Origin: an uncultured beta proteobacterium
GTDB taxonomy: Bacteria > Pseudomonadota > Gammaproteobacteria > Burkholderiales > Burkholderiaceae_C
Length of the DNA: 33,153 nucleotides
Assembly: GCA_903823025.1 (NCBI GenBank)
Contig: CAIJRK010000035.1
Coordinates: 1 to 33,153, forward strand
Reading direction: 5' to 3'
Position numbers and translations under genes: made by a program. A model generated the notes under the pieces. It made no database searches and was not told where the DNA came from. It saw nothing but the letters and a program-made list of their open reading frames with translations. Positions 8,165-18,212 of this stretch are shown here, one piece after another. Within the stretch, counting starts at the first letter, position 1, and every line of letters begins with the position of its first letter.

Positions 8165-8194
8165 TGGCATAAAACCAGTGAATTGATTGCGCTG

Positions 8195-11100
8195 TTAATT
8201 GAGTAGCGTTAGATACTCGGCGCGTTTGTTGGCCATGACCTTGAAACTGCGCAGCAAGTGGGCCAGTTCGGCGTCGTTGATGCCGTAGAGACGGGCAACC
8301 GTTTTGTCATTTTGGGCGCGCAACTGATCTTGGGCTTTGGCGGTTTGGGGCAGGTCTTGCGGCTGCACGTCAAACAGCGGCGCCAGTTCGGCGAAGTCGT
8401 CCCAACTGGCGGCCAGACTCAAGCGCAGTGCGTTTTTGGCGAGTTGGGCGTAGTCGGGATTGGTGCGAATCTCGTCATCCGTGGGTTGCGGCATCGGCAG
8501 GCGGTAGAGGTAGGTTTTATTGACCGTGATCTGGATCATGAAGCGCGCCAGCCAGTCCACCGGCAAACTGTTGAACCAGGCCAATGCAAAGAGCAAGCGT
8601 AGCGGCGAAACCGTCTGCGTCGTTACGCCATCCTCCGTATCTCGTACATAGGTTTTCGGAATGCTGACGCTAATTTTGTTTCCAACACCAATGTTTTTTG
8701 GCAAAAGTGAAAAAATCAAGGTGCGCTCATCAGTGTCGCGGGCAATATCACGGAACCCGAGACGCACAAATTCCCGGTCATAGCGCACCGCGCTGGCATG
8801 TTTAGTCGCTTCTGCTCGGGTTACACCCAGGTCTTGCGCCATACGGTGTAACTCTTTGCTTTTAAGGCGCGCATCAAAAACGGTGGCGTCCAGCCAGTAT
8901 TGCGGCGTATCAAGCGCATGGCTGTATTGCCAAATCATCCTGCCTTGAAATAGCGGCAACAAGCCCGACGAATCCTTTTCAAGGAATATTCCTTTATCAG
9001 CGGTCATGTGCAGTTCATATCGGAAATCCAGCCACGCGGGCGACAGCGCGGCAAAGGCGCCATAGCACTTTTTCAAAATCGGTAAATCAGCACCATTGCG
9101 CAGTTCCATCAGCGCCCATTGATTAGGCGACAGGGCTTTGAGCGTTGCCAACGGGTAAGGAACACGGCGCTCGGCTTGGGCCAATTCGGCGGGATCAAGC
9201 ACATAAAAAGCGGTGTCGATGATTCCCGGCTGGGCGTTGTCAGGCGGGCTGTTAACCACTTGCATCAGCGCGAATTTGTAGCGCGAATCGACATCAGGAA
9301 AGATGCCATTTCGATTCTCGAAACTCCAGAAAAACGGCATGTGGCAGTGCGTAAAAATATGTTTGCGCAAGGCCATCGAGCCTTCTTCAAACATCAGCGC
9401 ACTCGGCAACACGTAATTCAAACTGCCGCCAGCGGCCAGCAGCCCCAGGTTGCGCTCCACAAAGAAGCGGAACAAGTTGCCGTCGCCCGCGCCTTTGTTG
9501 AGCGGGAACGCGGCCTTGTAATAGTTGTTGGCGACTTCCATCCCTGTTTGAGTCGCTTCGTAAGCCACCGCAATGTGCTCACTCTCCAGCAGCCGTTTTT
9601 GCACAGCGGCTTTCTCGGAGTTTTTCAGGCTGCGGTAGTTGCTGTGGTACTGCGGAAAAAAGTCGGTATCCGAGAACTTGGTTTTGTCCCACGGCGGATT
9701 GCCCACGATGATGTCAAAGCCTTTTTGCGCCCCGGCAAAGGCTTCCGGAAAAGCCACCTCGAAGTGGAAAAAACGGTAGCGCGTGGCGTAGGCCTCAATT
9801 TGCCGGAGTGCGGCGCTTTGGCTCTTGTTATCGTCAAACAACTGACTGATGAGGTCGGGCGTTTTGCTCAGTGCCTCGCACGCATCGCGCTTGCCCTCGG
9901 CCAACAGGGCGCGGCGAGTGCAAATAAAACTCAGCGCCCTTGAGAGCAGATTGAGCTTCGGGCTGATGGTGTTTTTCCACAGCGCCTTGGACTGCTCCAC
10001 CTCTTGCGCCGTGGTGTCGCGCATGGCGTCCAGCTCGTGCATGACGGTGCGCAGGTCGTCAAACTTGGCGCTCAGGTTTTCAACGAAAAGGTCGTTTTGC
10101 TGAACCTCCACCGCGTTGTACTGGATGAAGTCTTGCACGCTGGCGCCCATCAGCGAGTTGCCGTGCTGCACATGGTGTTCGATGAATGACAGCGGCGTGC
10201 CAAAGATGAAACTGTCCATCCACAGCGACAGGCGCGCCAGTTCGACAGCAAAGGGGTTCAAATCCACGCCAAAAATGCAGCGTTTGAGCAAGGCGCGTTT
10301 AAGAATTTGCGCATCTTCGGGCATGTAGTCCAGATTCAGAAACTGCAGTTGCTCAGCTATTTTGGCGCTCTCCTCGGTCACGAGTTGTTGCAAATCGGCA
10401 TCGGTGTCGAGCCGCGCCAGCGCCAGGTCGGTCAGGTAGCCCAGCGCTTCGACAAGAAAATGGCCGCTGCCACAAGCGTTGTCCAGAATTTTGAGGTCCA
10501 TGAACGTGCGCCCGCTGGCTTCGCCATGGACTGCCGCTGCCGCGATGGCGTGGTCGATGCTGGCTTTGACCAACGGCTGCGACAACACCGGTTCGGTGTA
10601 GTAACTGGCGGTGGTTTTGCGCGAGTTGCTGGCGCTTTTGAGGAACACGTCACCGCGTTTAACGCTGACTTCGCGCCAGGCCCGAAAGCCTTTTTCTTTG
10701 CGTATGTTGGCGGTGTCGTAGGCGTCAAAGTAGGCTTCAACGGTTTTGCCTTTGGTGGCGCTGCTCTCAAATTCGAGGTAAACGGCGTTCTCGGTGGCGC
10801 GCTCAAAACGAAACTCCAGCAAGCCTTCGTAGATGCGGCCCAAGTGGGTGACGCTCATGTTTTTGAAGTCGCGCCGGGTGTCAAACAGGGTGTTGCCCCG
10901 TTGCGTTTTGTAGAGCAATTTTTCAAGCAACTGGCGCAAGGTGGCGTTGTTGAAAATCTTCGGCTTGAGCAGCAAAGGCGCGCGTGCCGGGTCAAACAGG
11001 CCGCCGTTGAACAGGGGAATGTCGATGTCTTGCGCGCCTTCGTCCAGCATCTCAAACAGTTGTTTGAGGGCATAAACCCCATCGTGGCGCTGGTCGTGCT

Positions 11101-12070
11101 CAAGCGCTTTCTCACTGGCGGTTGGTTGCAGGGTTTTAAAAATATGCGCCAGACTGTAGCGCTGGTAAAACGGATGCTTGTTCAGCAGGACGAAATTTTT
11201 ATCTTCAAAATACACCACGAACAGCAGACGAAACAGCAGCACCACACTGTTTTCATAGACGCTGGTCAAGCTGGCTTTGGGGTTGGCCTTGTGGATGGCC
11301 CGGCCCATGATTTCAAACAGCGAGTCTTCGCCTGCGTAGCCGTAAATCACGGCCTTGAGGTTTTCTTCAACCGCCAGCGTGAAGTCGGCAGAGGCGGAAA
11401 TGGCTTGCTCAATAGCGCTGGCCTGTGCCCCTTCAGCGGGACGAACGTAGGTGTCGCGGCCAAAGAAGAAGGCAAACAAGGCCAGACCTTGCGCCTTTTC
11501 ATCCGCGTCTTGCACCGCCCACAGGCGCTGAAGATCGAACTCAATGAAGGTTTTTTTGGCGGTGATTTTGTCGGTGTCATAGACCCGCCAGATGCGGCCA
11601 TTGGTCAAAAACCCGAAGCGCACGCGCAAGGTGCTTAAGTAGTCCTGCAACTGGTGGTGCGGGTTATCTTTGCGATCCGCTTTGCCAGTGTCGAGGGTTT
11701 TGTCCCAGGCTTTGGATTCGCAAATGGCGGTGATCAGGGTGTGGTCTTTGCTGGCAATGAGCGCGTTGTCTTGCTCAGGCTGCAACAGCAGGCACCAATC
11801 GGGTTTGGCTAATTTGCCTTGCACCGTGATGGTTTCTTGCGCCACTTTGGTCCAGCCGAGCTGGGCCAGCAAAGGGCCAATGAATTTGTCTTCAAGTTGC
11901 GCCTCGCTGCGGGCGGCTAATTTGGCGGCGTCAAAGTTCTCTGTTAACCAAGCCGCCAAATCGTAAGGCAGCGGCTTGGCCAGCAGTTCGCTGGCTTGTC
12001 GGGCAATAAAGCCGTCATCCAGCAGCGTGTTGTTGAGCCAGTTCTGGGGGAACAACAGGTCTTGCGTCAT
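8195..12070 (-). CDS. Type IIG-like restriction-modification enzyme (nuclease and Eco57I-type DNA methyltransferase in one chain)
   Basis: A 1291-residue single-chain enzyme. The N-terminal region carries a PD-(D/E)xK nuclease pattern: PDW at 90-92, ESK at 118-120, then HHQLQDYL. In the middle are the amino-methyltransferase motifs: [11 protein letters not shown] near 485 (motif X region), DNACGSGHF at 530-538 (AdoMet binding) and [16 protein letters not shown]. The catalytic NPPW follows at 791-794, a form typical of N6-adenine methylation. The last 400 residues or so should include the target-recognition region. The enzyme would both methylate and cut an unknown sequence. The ATG at 12070 shares ATGA with the lolD stop, so the gene appears translationally coupled to a lipoprotein-transport operon, an odd partner; an ATG 14 codons upstream is also in frame. 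No helicase or separate specificity gene is present, which argues against DISARM, BREX or type I systems. Confidence 0.85.
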   Translation of the reverse strand: MTQDLLFPQNWLNNTLLDDGFIARQASELLAKPLPYDLAAWLTENFDAAKLAARSEAQLEDKFIGPLLAQLGWTKVAQETITVQGKLAKPDWCLLLQPEQDNALIASKDHTLITAICESKAWDKTLDTGKADRKDNPHHQLQDYLSTLRVRFGFLTNGRIWRVYDTDKITAKKTFIEFDLQRLWAVQDADEKAQGLALFAFFFGRDTYVRPAEGAQASAIEQAISASADFTLAVEENLKAVIYGYAGEDSLFEIMGRAIHKANPKASLTSVYENSVVLLFRLLFVVYFEDKNFVLLNKHPFYQRYSLAHIFKTLQPTASEKALEHDQRHDGVYALKQLFEMLDEGAQDIDIPLFNGGLFDPARAPLLLKPKIFNNATLRQLLEKLLYKTQRGNTLFDTRRDFKNMSVTHLGRIYEGLLEFRFERATENAVYLEFESSATKGKTVEAYFDAYDTANIRKEKGFRAWREVSVKRGDVFLKSASNSRKTTASYYTEPVLSQPLVKASIDHAIAAAAVHGEASGRTFMDLKILDNACGSGHFLVEALGYLTDLALARLDTDADLQQLVTEESAKIAEQLQFLNLDYMPEDAQILKRALLKRCIFGVDLNPFAVELARLSLWMDSFIFGTPLSFIEHHVQHGNSLMGASVQDFIQYNAVEVQQNDLFVENLSAKFDDLRTVMHELDAMRDTTAQEVEQSKALWKNTISPKLNLLSRALSFICTRRALLAEGKRDACEALSKTPDLISQLFDDNKSQSAALRQIEAYATRYRFFHFEVAFPEAFAGAQKGFDIIVGNPPWDKTKFSDTDFFPQYHSNYRSLKNSEKAAVQKRLLESEHIAVAYEATQTGMEVANNYYKAAFPLNKGAGDGNLFRFFVERNLGLLAAGGSLNYVLPSALMFEEGSMALRKHIFTHCHMPFFWSFENRNGIFPDVDSRYKFALMQVVNSPPDNAQPGIIDTAFYVLDPAELAQAERRVPYPLATLKALSPNQWALMELRNGADLPILKKCYGAFAALSPAWLDFRYELHMTADKGIFLEKDSSGLLPLFQGRMIWQYSHALDTPQYWLDATVFDARLKSKELHRMAQDLGVTRAEATKHASAVRYDREFVRLGFRDIARDTDERTLIFSLLPKNIGVGNKISVSIPKTYVRDTEDGVTTQTVSPLRLLFALAWFNSLPVDWLARFMIQITVNKTYLYRLPMPQPTDDEIRTNPDYAQLAKNALRLSLAASWDDFAELAPLFDVQPQDLPQTAKAQDQLRAQNDKTVARLYGINDAELAHLLRSFKVMANKRAEYLTLLN

Positions 12071-12801
12071 TCCGACAACCTGCCTTGCACCAGCCGCAAT
12101 TGCCGCCCGCAACGCGCCGCCAGCGTTTCGTCATGCGTGACGACGATGAAGGCGGTGCCTTGCGTGCGGGCCAATTCCAGCATCAGCTCAAACACGCCGT
12201 TGGCGGTGCTGCGATCCAGGTTGCCGGTCGGCTCGTCGGCCAGCACGCAGGCGGGTTGCGTGACCAAGGCGCGGGCAATCGCCACGCGCTGACGTTCGCC
12301 ACCGGAGAGTTCGGCCGGGCGATGGTGCAGGCGGTCTTGCAAGCCCACGCTGGTGAGTATGTGGGTGGCGGCTTTCGCACAGGCGGCAGGGGCCAGACGC
12401 CGAATCCACAAAGGCATGGCGACGTTGTCCAGCGCGCTGAATTCGGGCAACAAGTGGTGAAACTGATAGACAAACCCCAGATTCAGGTTGCGCAAACGGC
12501 CCTGTTCGGCCGCGCTTTGTTGCGCCAGGTTTTGCCCTTTCAAATAGACCGCGCCACTGGTCGGCGCGTCCAGCCCGCCCATCAAGTGCAGCAAGGTGCT
12601 TTTGCCGGAACCCGAAGCGCCCACAATCGCCAGCGTTTCGCCAGCGCGCACGTCCAGATCAACGCCTTGCAGCACGGTGACATCCAGACGGCCTTCGGTA
12701 AAGCGTTTGGTCAGGCCTTGCGCCCGCAGGATTAACGGTGCTTGGACAATTTCAGGGCGTATGTTGCTCGGTTCAGTGGGCATCGTCAAAATCTCATTCA
12801 T
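12067..12801 (-). CDS. lolD: Lipoprotein-releasing system ATP-binding protein LolD
   Basis: The 244-residue cytoplasmic ATPase of the Lol complex, which releases outer-membrane lipoproteins from the inner membrane to LolA. Walker [10 protein letters not shown] is at 61-69, Q-loop [10 protein letters not shown] at about 112-121 (the FHHLLPEF sequence is typical of LolD), signature LSGGE at 165-169 and Walker B VLADEP at 186-191, followed by TGNLD. The start ATG at 12801 lies within the last codons of lolC (8-bp overlap), so the two are coupled; an in-frame ATG at 12783 is an alternative. The stop overlaps the ATG of the restriction-modification gene. Identification is strong because lolC precedes it. 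Confidence 0.95.
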   Translation of the reverse strand: MNEILTMPTEPSNIRPEIVQAPLILRAQGLTKRFTEGRLDVTVLQGVDLDVRAGETLAIVGASGSGKSTLLHLMGGLDAPTSGAVYLKGQNLAQQSAAEQGRLRNLNLGFVYQFHHLLPEFSALDNVAMPLWIRRLAPAACAKAATHILTSVGLQDRLHHRPAELSGGERQRVAIARALVTQPACVLADEPTGNLDRSTANGVFELMLELARTQGTAFIVVTHDETLAARCGRQLRLVQGRLSE

Positions 12802-14050
12802 AGCGTAAAGCCTCTGCTGGATTCACGCGGCTGGCGCGCCAGCTGGGGTAAAGCGTCGCCAAAAAGGACAACACCAGCGAGATGATGGCAATCGGCAAAA
12901 TGTCGGACTGCTGCGGGTCGCTGGGCATCCGGTTGATCAGGTAAATCTCTTTAGGCAAAAAGCTGGCATTGAACAGCCGCTCCAGCGCGGGCACCAGCAC
13001 GTCAATATTGAATGCCACGCCCAAGCCAAAGACCAAACCCGCGAGTGTGCCAATCACGCCCACCATCGCGCCCTGCACCACAAAAATCCCCATGATGCTT
13101 TGCGGGCTGGCCCCCAAGGTGCGCAAAATCGCAATGTCGGCGCGCTTGTCGGTCACGGTCATCACCAGCGTGCTGACAAGGTTAAAGGCCGCCACCGCCA
13201 CGATCAGCGTCAGGATGATGAACATCATGCGTTTTTCAAGCTCCACGGCGGCAAACCAGGTTTTGTTTTGACGTGTCCAGTCACGCAGCAGCAGGTCGCC
13301 GCTCAAGGTGCCCGCCAGTTGCGCCGCCACCTCGCGGGCCTGGTGCAGGTCTTTGAGCCTGACGCGCACGCCCGTTGGGCCTTCGAGTCGAAAGATGCGG
13401 GCGGCGTCGTCCATGTGCATCAACACCAGCGCCGAATCGTATTCATAGTGGCCGGAGTCAAACGTACCGACCACCGTCATTTGCTTGAGACGCGGCACCA
13501 CCCCGGCGGGCGTAACTTGTCCGCTCGGGGCCACCAGCGTGACTTTATCGCCTTGACGCACGCCCAGACTACGCGCCAATTCGCCGCCCAGCACCACGCC
13601 AAACTCACCCGGAATCAGGCGGTTCAGGCCGGTGTTTTTGAGCGTCAGGGCTAAGTCGGTGACATCGGGTTCACGGGCCGGGTCAATGCCGCGCACGAGG
13701 GTGCCTTTCATGTCTTCGCCCCGCGCCAGCAGCGCTTGCGTGGCGATAAAAGGAGCCGCGCCAATCACCTGTGGGTTAGCGCGTACTTCGGCCAGCGTGC
13801 GCGCCACATCAGGCAAAGCAGCTCCATTGGGCGCGAAGATTTCAATGTGCGACACCACGCCCAACATACGGTCGCGCACCTCTTTTTGGAAGCCGTTCAT
13901 CACGCTCAACACGATGATGAGGGCCGCCACGCCCAACGCAATGCCAAGCATGGAGACGCCCGAAATGAAGGAGATAAAGCCGTTGCGCCGGGTCGCGCGA
14001 CCGGCTCGCGTGTAGCGCCAGCCAAGGATAAGTTCGTAGGGAATTTGCAT
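12794..14050 (-). CDS. lolC: Lipoprotein-releasing system permease LolC/LolE
   Basis: The 418-residue inner-membrane subunit partnering LolD. It starts [17 protein letters not shown], a typical LolC/E beginning, and has one N-terminal membrane helix (about 25-50, [18 protein letters not shown]), a large periplasmic domain (about 50-265), and three C-terminal helices of the FtsX/MacB type. The periplasmic domain interacts with LolA. I chose the ATG at 14050, because the longer frame reaching 14137 adds 29 residues not seen in the family. Only one LolC/E-type permease is present next to lolD, so it may serve as a homodimer as in organisms with a single LolF-like subunit, unless a paralogue lies elsewhere. 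Confidence 0.93.
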   Translation of the reverse strand: MQIPYELILGWRYTRAGRATRRNGFISFISGVSMLGIALGVAALIIVLSVMNGFQKEVRDRMLGVVSHIEIFAPNGAALPDVARTLAEVRANPQVIGAAPFIATQALLARGEDMKGTLVRGIDPAREPDVTDLALTLKNTGLNRLIPGEFGVVLGGELARSLGVRQGDKVTLVAPSGQVTPAGVVPRLKQMTVVGTFDSGHYEYDSALVLMHMDDAARIFRLEGPTGVRVRLKDLHQAREVAAQLAGTLSGDLLLRDWTRQNKTWFAAVELEKRMMFIILTLIVAVAAFNLVSTLVMTVTDKRADIAILRTLGASPQSIMGIFVVQGAMVGVIGTLAGLVFGLGVAFNIDVLVPALERLFNASFLPKEIYLINRMPSDPQQSDILPIAIISLVLSFLATLYPSWRASRVNPAEALRYE

Positions 14051-14175
14051 CGACTTACAGGGTTTTGAAACAGGCGTCATTGTGGCATTCAGCGGCCTTG
14101 CGCCGACAAATGCCCGTAAGGCGTTGAGGTAAGCCACTCATAATAAGAAACCGAATCACTAATAAGGACATCGCC

Positions 14176-14742
14176 ATGGGACAAGTCGCACACCAACCTG
14201 TTTTTACCGCCGAAGACTTCCTGACGTGGGAATCCACGCAACTGGATCGCCATGAGTTTCTGGACGGCGAGGTGTTTGCCATGGCTGGGGCCGAAGATCG
14301 GCATGTGACCGTAGCGGGTAATTTTTACATCGCCTTGCGCCAGCACCTCAGCGGCAGCCCGTGCCGCACCTACATGAGTGATATGCGCCTGCAGGTTGCC
14401 GCCGTCAACAGCTATTTTTACCCCGACGTGCTGGTGACCTGCAGTGCGCTCGACCTAGCCAACCCGCTGGCTAAGACCGAGCCTAAGCTGATCATCGAAG
14501 TGCTGTCGCCCAGCACCGCCGCCTATGACCGGGGTCTGAAATTCAGCCATTACCGCAGTCTTGCCAGCCTGGAGGAATACGTGCTGATCGACCTGGACAC
14601 CCGCAACACCGACTGCTATCGCAAAGGTGCCGACGGGCTGTGGGTGCTGCACCCGTTTGCCCGGGGCGAAGCAGTTTCACTGGCCAGCGTGGCGCTGGAG
14701 TTGAGTGCAGCGCAGTTGTTTGCGGATGTGGTGGAGATTTGA
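14176..14742 (+). CDS. Uma2 family endonuclease-like protein (DUF820)
   Basis: A 188-residue protein of the Uma2/DUF820 family, predicted to have a PD-(D/E)xK nuclease fold. Typical pieces are FLDGEVFAMAG, YFYPDVLV (D84), PKLIIEVLSPST (E108) and the following YDRGLKFSHYRSL with K122. The ATG at 14176 has a good AAGGA ribosome-binding site. The gene is divergent from lolC and convergent to the vapBC pair. Uma2 proteins are common in cyanobacteria and some betaproteobacteria and are of unknown function; no partner is seen here. Family assignment is good, function is not established. Confidence 0.85.
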   Translation: MGQVAHQPVFTAEDFLTWESTQLDRHEFLDGEVFAMAGAEDRHVTVAGNFYIALRQHLSGSPCRTYMSDMRLQVAAVNSYFYPDVLVTCSALDLANPLAKTEPKLIIEVLSPSTAAYDRGLKFSHYRSLASLEEYVLIDLDTRNTDCYRKGADGLWVLHPFARGEAVSLASVALELSAAQLFADVVEI

Positions 14743-14773
14743 CACTCAGGCTGGGTTGGTCAAATTGACGCCA

Positions 14774-15190
14774 CTACGGCACATAAAGATGAACAGGCAG
14801 CCACCGCCGGTACATCACAAAATCACCGTCTGTACTGAAAATGGGCAACTGGTGATGGATGGAAACCGCGCAAATCAGAAAATCCGTGTTGGAACCTTGA
14901 ACCCCGTTGGCGCGACAGGTGTTGAAGGTCTGAGCGGCTGATTCATAAACTTGCCTCGACAACGCCACATCCTCGAAGGCAACCAGACTTTCTCGCAAGG
15001 TTTCAAATTGCCTCTGGGTTTTAATGCCGCACAGCAATTCTTGCCGGATGGCCCCAATCAGCACGGCGCGGCCATCACGCACCAAGTCCGCCAACGCATT
15101 AATCGTCGCTTGTTGCGCCAGGGAGATAGAAATGTTTTTGGGCCGTCGCAGGGCCAGTGACCAGACCGATGTATCGACCAGGATTTTCAT
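14774..15190 (-). CDS. vapC: Type II toxin VapC, PIN-domain ribonuclease
   Basis: A 138-residue PIN-domain protein. The conserved acidic residues expected for the metal site are D6 (in LVDTSVW), E51 (IRQELLCG), D103 (NTDFLICA) and D121/D123 (FSTDGDF). VapC toxins cleave specific RNAs, commonly tRNA or rRNA. The ATG at 15190 overlaps the stop of the preceding antitoxin gene by four bases, the usual VapBC arrangement. All the catalytic residues appear to be present, so the toxin is probably functional. The C-terminus (RRWLPVHLYVP) is complete. Confidence 0.9.
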   Translation of the reverse strand: MKILVDTSVWSLALRRPKNISISLAQQATINALADLVRDGRAVLIGAIRQELLCGIKTQRQFETLRESLVAFEDVALSRQVYESAAQTFNTCRANGVQGSNTDFLICAVSIHHQLPIFSTDGDFVMYRRWLPVHLYVP

Positions 15191-15408
15191 AGTTCAGCCA
15201 AGGGCGGGCGACCCGCATCTCGCTGCACTTTGGCATCGAAGTCATCCTCAAAATCCACGGTGCCAAATAAATCAAGCAGCTTGAGCTGCTTGCGCCGCTG
15301 GATGTATTCCACCAACGCCTGCGTGACCACGTCTTTTTTGGTGCGCAGCCCACCGAGTTGGCGCGCCTCTTCAATCAAACGATCATCTAAAGCCAAATTG
15401 GTCGCCAT
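15187..15408 (-). CDS. vapB: Type II antitoxin VapB
   Basis: A 73-residue antitoxin that begins MATNLALDDRLIEEARQLGG. The N-terminal part is a ribbon-helix-helix-like DNA-binding segment (LDDRLIEEA ... TKKDVVTQALVEYIQRRK), and the acidic C-terminal tail (DFEDDFDAKVQRD) should bind and neutralise VapC. The start at ATG 15408 is supported by GGAG about eight bases upstream; the much longer frame to 15561 lacks homology and overlaps the divergent gene. It is first in the vapBC operon and likely represses its own promoter, in the short divergent region before 15492. Confidence 0.9.
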   Translation of the reverse strand: MATNLALDDRLIEEARQLGGLRTKKDVVTQALVEYIQRRKQLKLLDLFGTVDFEDDFDAKVQRDAGRPPLAEL

Positions 15409-15491
15409 GTGTGAACTCCTACACAGTTTCGTGTCGTCAATTGTATGACCCACGCTGCATGGTGATACGCCATATCCCGGACAATCCGGGT

Positions 15492-16418
15492 ATGCATTTA
15501 CTGATTCCTTTCGCTTTTTGCAGCTCTGACGGCTGCCAAAAATCTCTGTCTTCCCTCTCACTGCCTCACCTCGAAAAACTGCTGTCCCGCCTCACGCCCG
15601 AGCCGCTGGACGTGGGCGACGCGTTCAGCCTGTCCACGCCGCATGAACGCGCTTTGGCTCGTGCCTTGGGCTTGCCCACGCAAGACGGGCTGATTCCCTG
15701 GGCGGCGCTGCACGCCAAGGCCACAGCGGGCGCCTGGGCCTTCATCACGCCCTGTCACTGGCAGGTGGGGGCCAACCACATCACCATGAGCGGGCAGACT
15801 TTGCCGGATTTTTCTGCGCAAGAATCGCAAGCGCTGCTGGCGGCCATGCAGCCTTATTTTGAAGAAGACGGCATCGCGCTGCTCGACGACCAGCCAACGC
15901 GCTGGCTGGCGCGTGGCGACATCTTTGACGGACTGGCCACCGCCTCGCTGGACCGCGTGGCCGGGCGAAATCTGGATCACTGGATGCCCCGCAGCGCCCA
16001 AGCCGCCCCGTTGCGCCGCTTGCAAAGCGAAATGCAAATGCTGCTCTACACCCACCCGGTGAATGACGCACGCACCGCCCGAGGCGCGTTGCCGGTCAAC
16101 TCGTTCTGGGTCAGCGGCAGCGGCGCCCTGCCCACCACGCCCCTAACGACACTTAAACCGGCACCCAGCGTCACTACCCGCCTGTGCGACCCGGCGCTGA
16201 ATGAAGACTGGACGGCGTGGGCGCAAGCCTGGCAAGCGCTGGACGCCACCGAATGCGCCGCTTTGTTGACGGCCTTGAATCAGGGCGAAAATTGCCAGCT
16301 CACCCTTTGCGGTGAACGCCATGCGCAAACCTTTGTCACCCAACCGCAAACCCTACTGAAAAAATTGACACGCCTTTTCAGCTCCCCGGCTTCGGCCACA
16401 TTTTTGGAGACCTTGTGA
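15492..16418 (+). CDS. Conserved phosphoglycerate-mutase-like protein (COG4255-type), coupled to recJ
   Basis: A 308-residue soluble protein beginning MHLLIPFAFCSSDGCQ. It resembles a group of betaproteobacterial proteins often annotated as cofactor-independent phosphoglycerate mutase-like and usually placed directly before recJ. Recognisable blocks include LPHLEKLL, LSTPHERALARALGL, FITPCHWQVGANHI and the later LPVNSFWVSGSG. I see no complete phosphoglycerate-mutase active site, so the enzymatic name should not be taken literally. The start at ATG 15492 is preferred over the longer frame from 15411, which would run through the vapB promoter region. The recJ GTG start overlaps its TGA, so the pair is translationally coupled. 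Confidence 0.7.
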   Translation: MHLLIPFAFCSSDGCQKSLSSLSLPHLEKLLSRLTPEPLDVGDAFSLSTPHERALARALGLPTQDGLIPWAALHAKATAGAWAFITPCHWQVGANHITMSGQTLPDFSAQESQALLAAMQPYFEEDGIALLDDQPTRWLARGDIFDGLATASLDRVAGRNLDHWMPRSAQAAPLRRLQSEMQMLLYTHPVNDARTARGALPVNSFWVSGSGALPTTPLTTLKPAPSVTTRLCDPALNEDWTAWAQAWQALDATECAALLTALNQGENCQLTLCGERHAQTFVTQPQTLLKKLTRLFSSPASATFLETL

Positions 16419-18139
16419 AAATAATCGCTCGTGACATTCCGCCCCGCGCCGCCTGGACGCTCGAACAGGCCGGCATTCATCCTTTGCTGGCCCAGCTGTA
16501 CGCCGCGCGCGGTGTGCAAAGTACCCAAGAACTGGACGAGGGTCTGGCCCGCCTCATTCCCCCCAACGAGATGTTGGGTTTGAGCGCCGCCGCGCAACTG
16601 TTGGCTGATGCGATAGCCGCGAATAAAAAGCTCTGCATCGTGGCCGACTACGACTGCGACGGAGCCACCGCCTGTGCTGTCGCCATTCGCGGCCTGCGTA
16701 TGTTGGGCGCCAACAACGTGAACTACATCGTGCCGGATCGCGTGGTCGATGGCTACGGCCTCACGCCGCCGATTTCGCAACGCGTCAAAGACAGCGGCGC
16801 TGACGTGCTGATCACGGTGGACAACGGCATCGCCAGTCTGGAAGGTGTCGCCAGCGCCCGCGCTTTAGGCCTGCAAGTGCTGGTCACTGATCACCATTTG
16901 CCTGCGTCTGTCAACGCCCAGATCGTGCTGCCGGATGCCGATGTCATCGTCAACCCGAACCAGCCGGGTTGCACGTTTGCGAGCAAATCAATTGCGGGTG
17001 TCGGCGTGATGTTTTATGTGCTGCTGGCCCTGCGCGCCGAATTGCGCCAACGCGGCGTCTTTGACGCACAGACGCAACCCAAACTGGACGTTCTGTTACC
17101 GCTCGTGGCACTAGGCACGGTGGCCGATGTGGTCAAACTCGACGCCAACAACCGCCGTCTGGTCGCGCAAGGGTTGAAGCGCGTGCGGGCAGGCGCGATG
17201 CCCGCTGGGCTGGCGGGTTTATTTGTGGCCGCCGGACGCAGCGCCCCGGCAGCGACCACCTTCGACTTTGGCTTTTCGCTCGGCCCGCGTATCAACGCCG
17301 CCGGACGTTTGTCCGACATGACGCTGGGCATTGAATGCCTGCTGACCGACGATGCCGCGCAAGGCGAGGCGTTGGCAAAAACACTCGATGGCATCAACCG
17401 CGAGCGCCGCGAGATTGAAGGCACCATGCGCGATCAGGCCTTTGCTATTGCCGAATCCCTGTTTGACGATGACGAAGTTCCGCCACCCGCCATTTGCGTT
17501 TTTGACCCTGAATTTCATGAAGGTGTGGTCGGCATCGTGGCCTCGCGCATCAAGGACAAACTGCACCGTCCCACCTTTGTGTTTGCCGCCAGCGCCGCGC
17601 CGGGCCGCGAGCACGAACTCAAAGGCTCGGGTCGCTCGATTGCCGGCTTTCATTTGCGCGATGCCCTGGACTTGGTCGCCAAGCGTTACCCCGGCGTGTT
17701 GCTGCGCTTTGGCGGTCACGCCATGGCGGCAGGTTGCACGATTGAAGAAGACAACTTCGACACTTTCGAGCATGGGTTGAACGAAGTCGCGCAAGCGTGG
17801 CTGGACGACGCCACACTCACCCGCCGTCTTGAAACCGATGGCCCGCTCAAACCGGAATATCGCCGGGTCGAACTGGTGGACGTGTTGCACAAAGAGGTGT
17901 GGGGCCAGGGCTTTGCGCCGCCGACCTTCAGTGAAGAAGTGGACGTGGTGTCGCAACGTCTGGTCGGCGAAAAACATCTGTCGCTCAAACTCAAACACCA
18001 AGGTCAACCGGTGGACGGCATTTGGTTTGGGCATACCGAGAAGCTGCCCGAGCGCGTCAAACTCGCGTTCCGGCTGGATGCCGATGCCTGGAACGGCGTT
18101 CGGCGGGTGCGGTTTTTGGTGGAAGCGGCGGAACTTTAA
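16415..18139 (+). CDS. recJ: Single-stranded-DNA-specific exonuclease RecJ
   Basis: A 574-residue 5'-3' single-strand exonuclease acting in RecF recombination, mismatch repair and base-excision repair. The DHH-family motifs are intact: the DYDCDG metal site (D78, D80, D82), TVDNGI (D136) and DHH at 159-161. The DHHA1 region has GRINAAGR-like PRINAAGRL and the glycine-rich RFGGHAMAAG. Length is normal for RecJ. The start is GTG at 16415, overlapping the upstream stop by four bases. A nucleic-acid-binding OB-fold is expected in the last 100 residues. Nothing is missing. Confidence 0.96.
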   Translation: MKIIARDIPPRAAWTLEQAGIHPLLAQLYAARGVQSTQELDEGLARLIPPNEMLGLSAAAQLLADAIAANKKLCIVADYDCDGATACAVAIRGLRMLGANNVNYIVPDRVVDGYGLTPPISQRVKDSGADVLITVDNGIASLEGVASARALGLQVLVTDHHLPASVNAQIVLPDADVIVNPNQPGCTFASKSIAGVGVMFYVLLALRAELRQRGVFDAQTQPKLDVLLPLVALGTVADVVKLDANNRRLVAQGLKRVRAGAMPAGLAGLFVAAGRSAPAATTFDFGFSLGPRINAAGRLSDMTLGIECLLTDDAAQGEALAKTLDGINRERREIEGTMRDQAFAIAESLFDDDEVPPPAICVFDPEFHEGVVGIVASRIKDKLHRPTFVFAASAAPGREHELKGSGRSIAGFHLRDALDLVAKRYPGVLLRFGGHAMAAGCTIEEDNFDTFEHGLNEVAQAWLDDATLTRRLETDGPLKPEYRRVELVDVLHKEVWGQGFAPPTFSEEVDVVSQRLVGEKHLSLKLKHQGQPVDGIWFGHTEKLPERVKLAFRLDADAWNGVRRVRFLVEAAEL

Positions 18140-18212
18140 GCGCGGGCGTCACGTAGCGCGGGAAAAACCTTGCTACAAAAAGTAGTTGATAGTCCGGGCC
18201 TAAAATGATTTG

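Noticed and set aside
10307..11638. Long plus-strand open frame of 443 codons
   Set aside because: It lies entirely antisense to the RM gene, has the composition expected of a GC-rich shadow frame and no recognisable domain or ribosome-binding site.
8195..12070. DISARM or BREX core methyltransferase
   Set aside because: No DrmA/DrmB, PglZ or Lon-like partner genes are nearby; the nuclease motif is fused in the same chain, fitting type IIG better.
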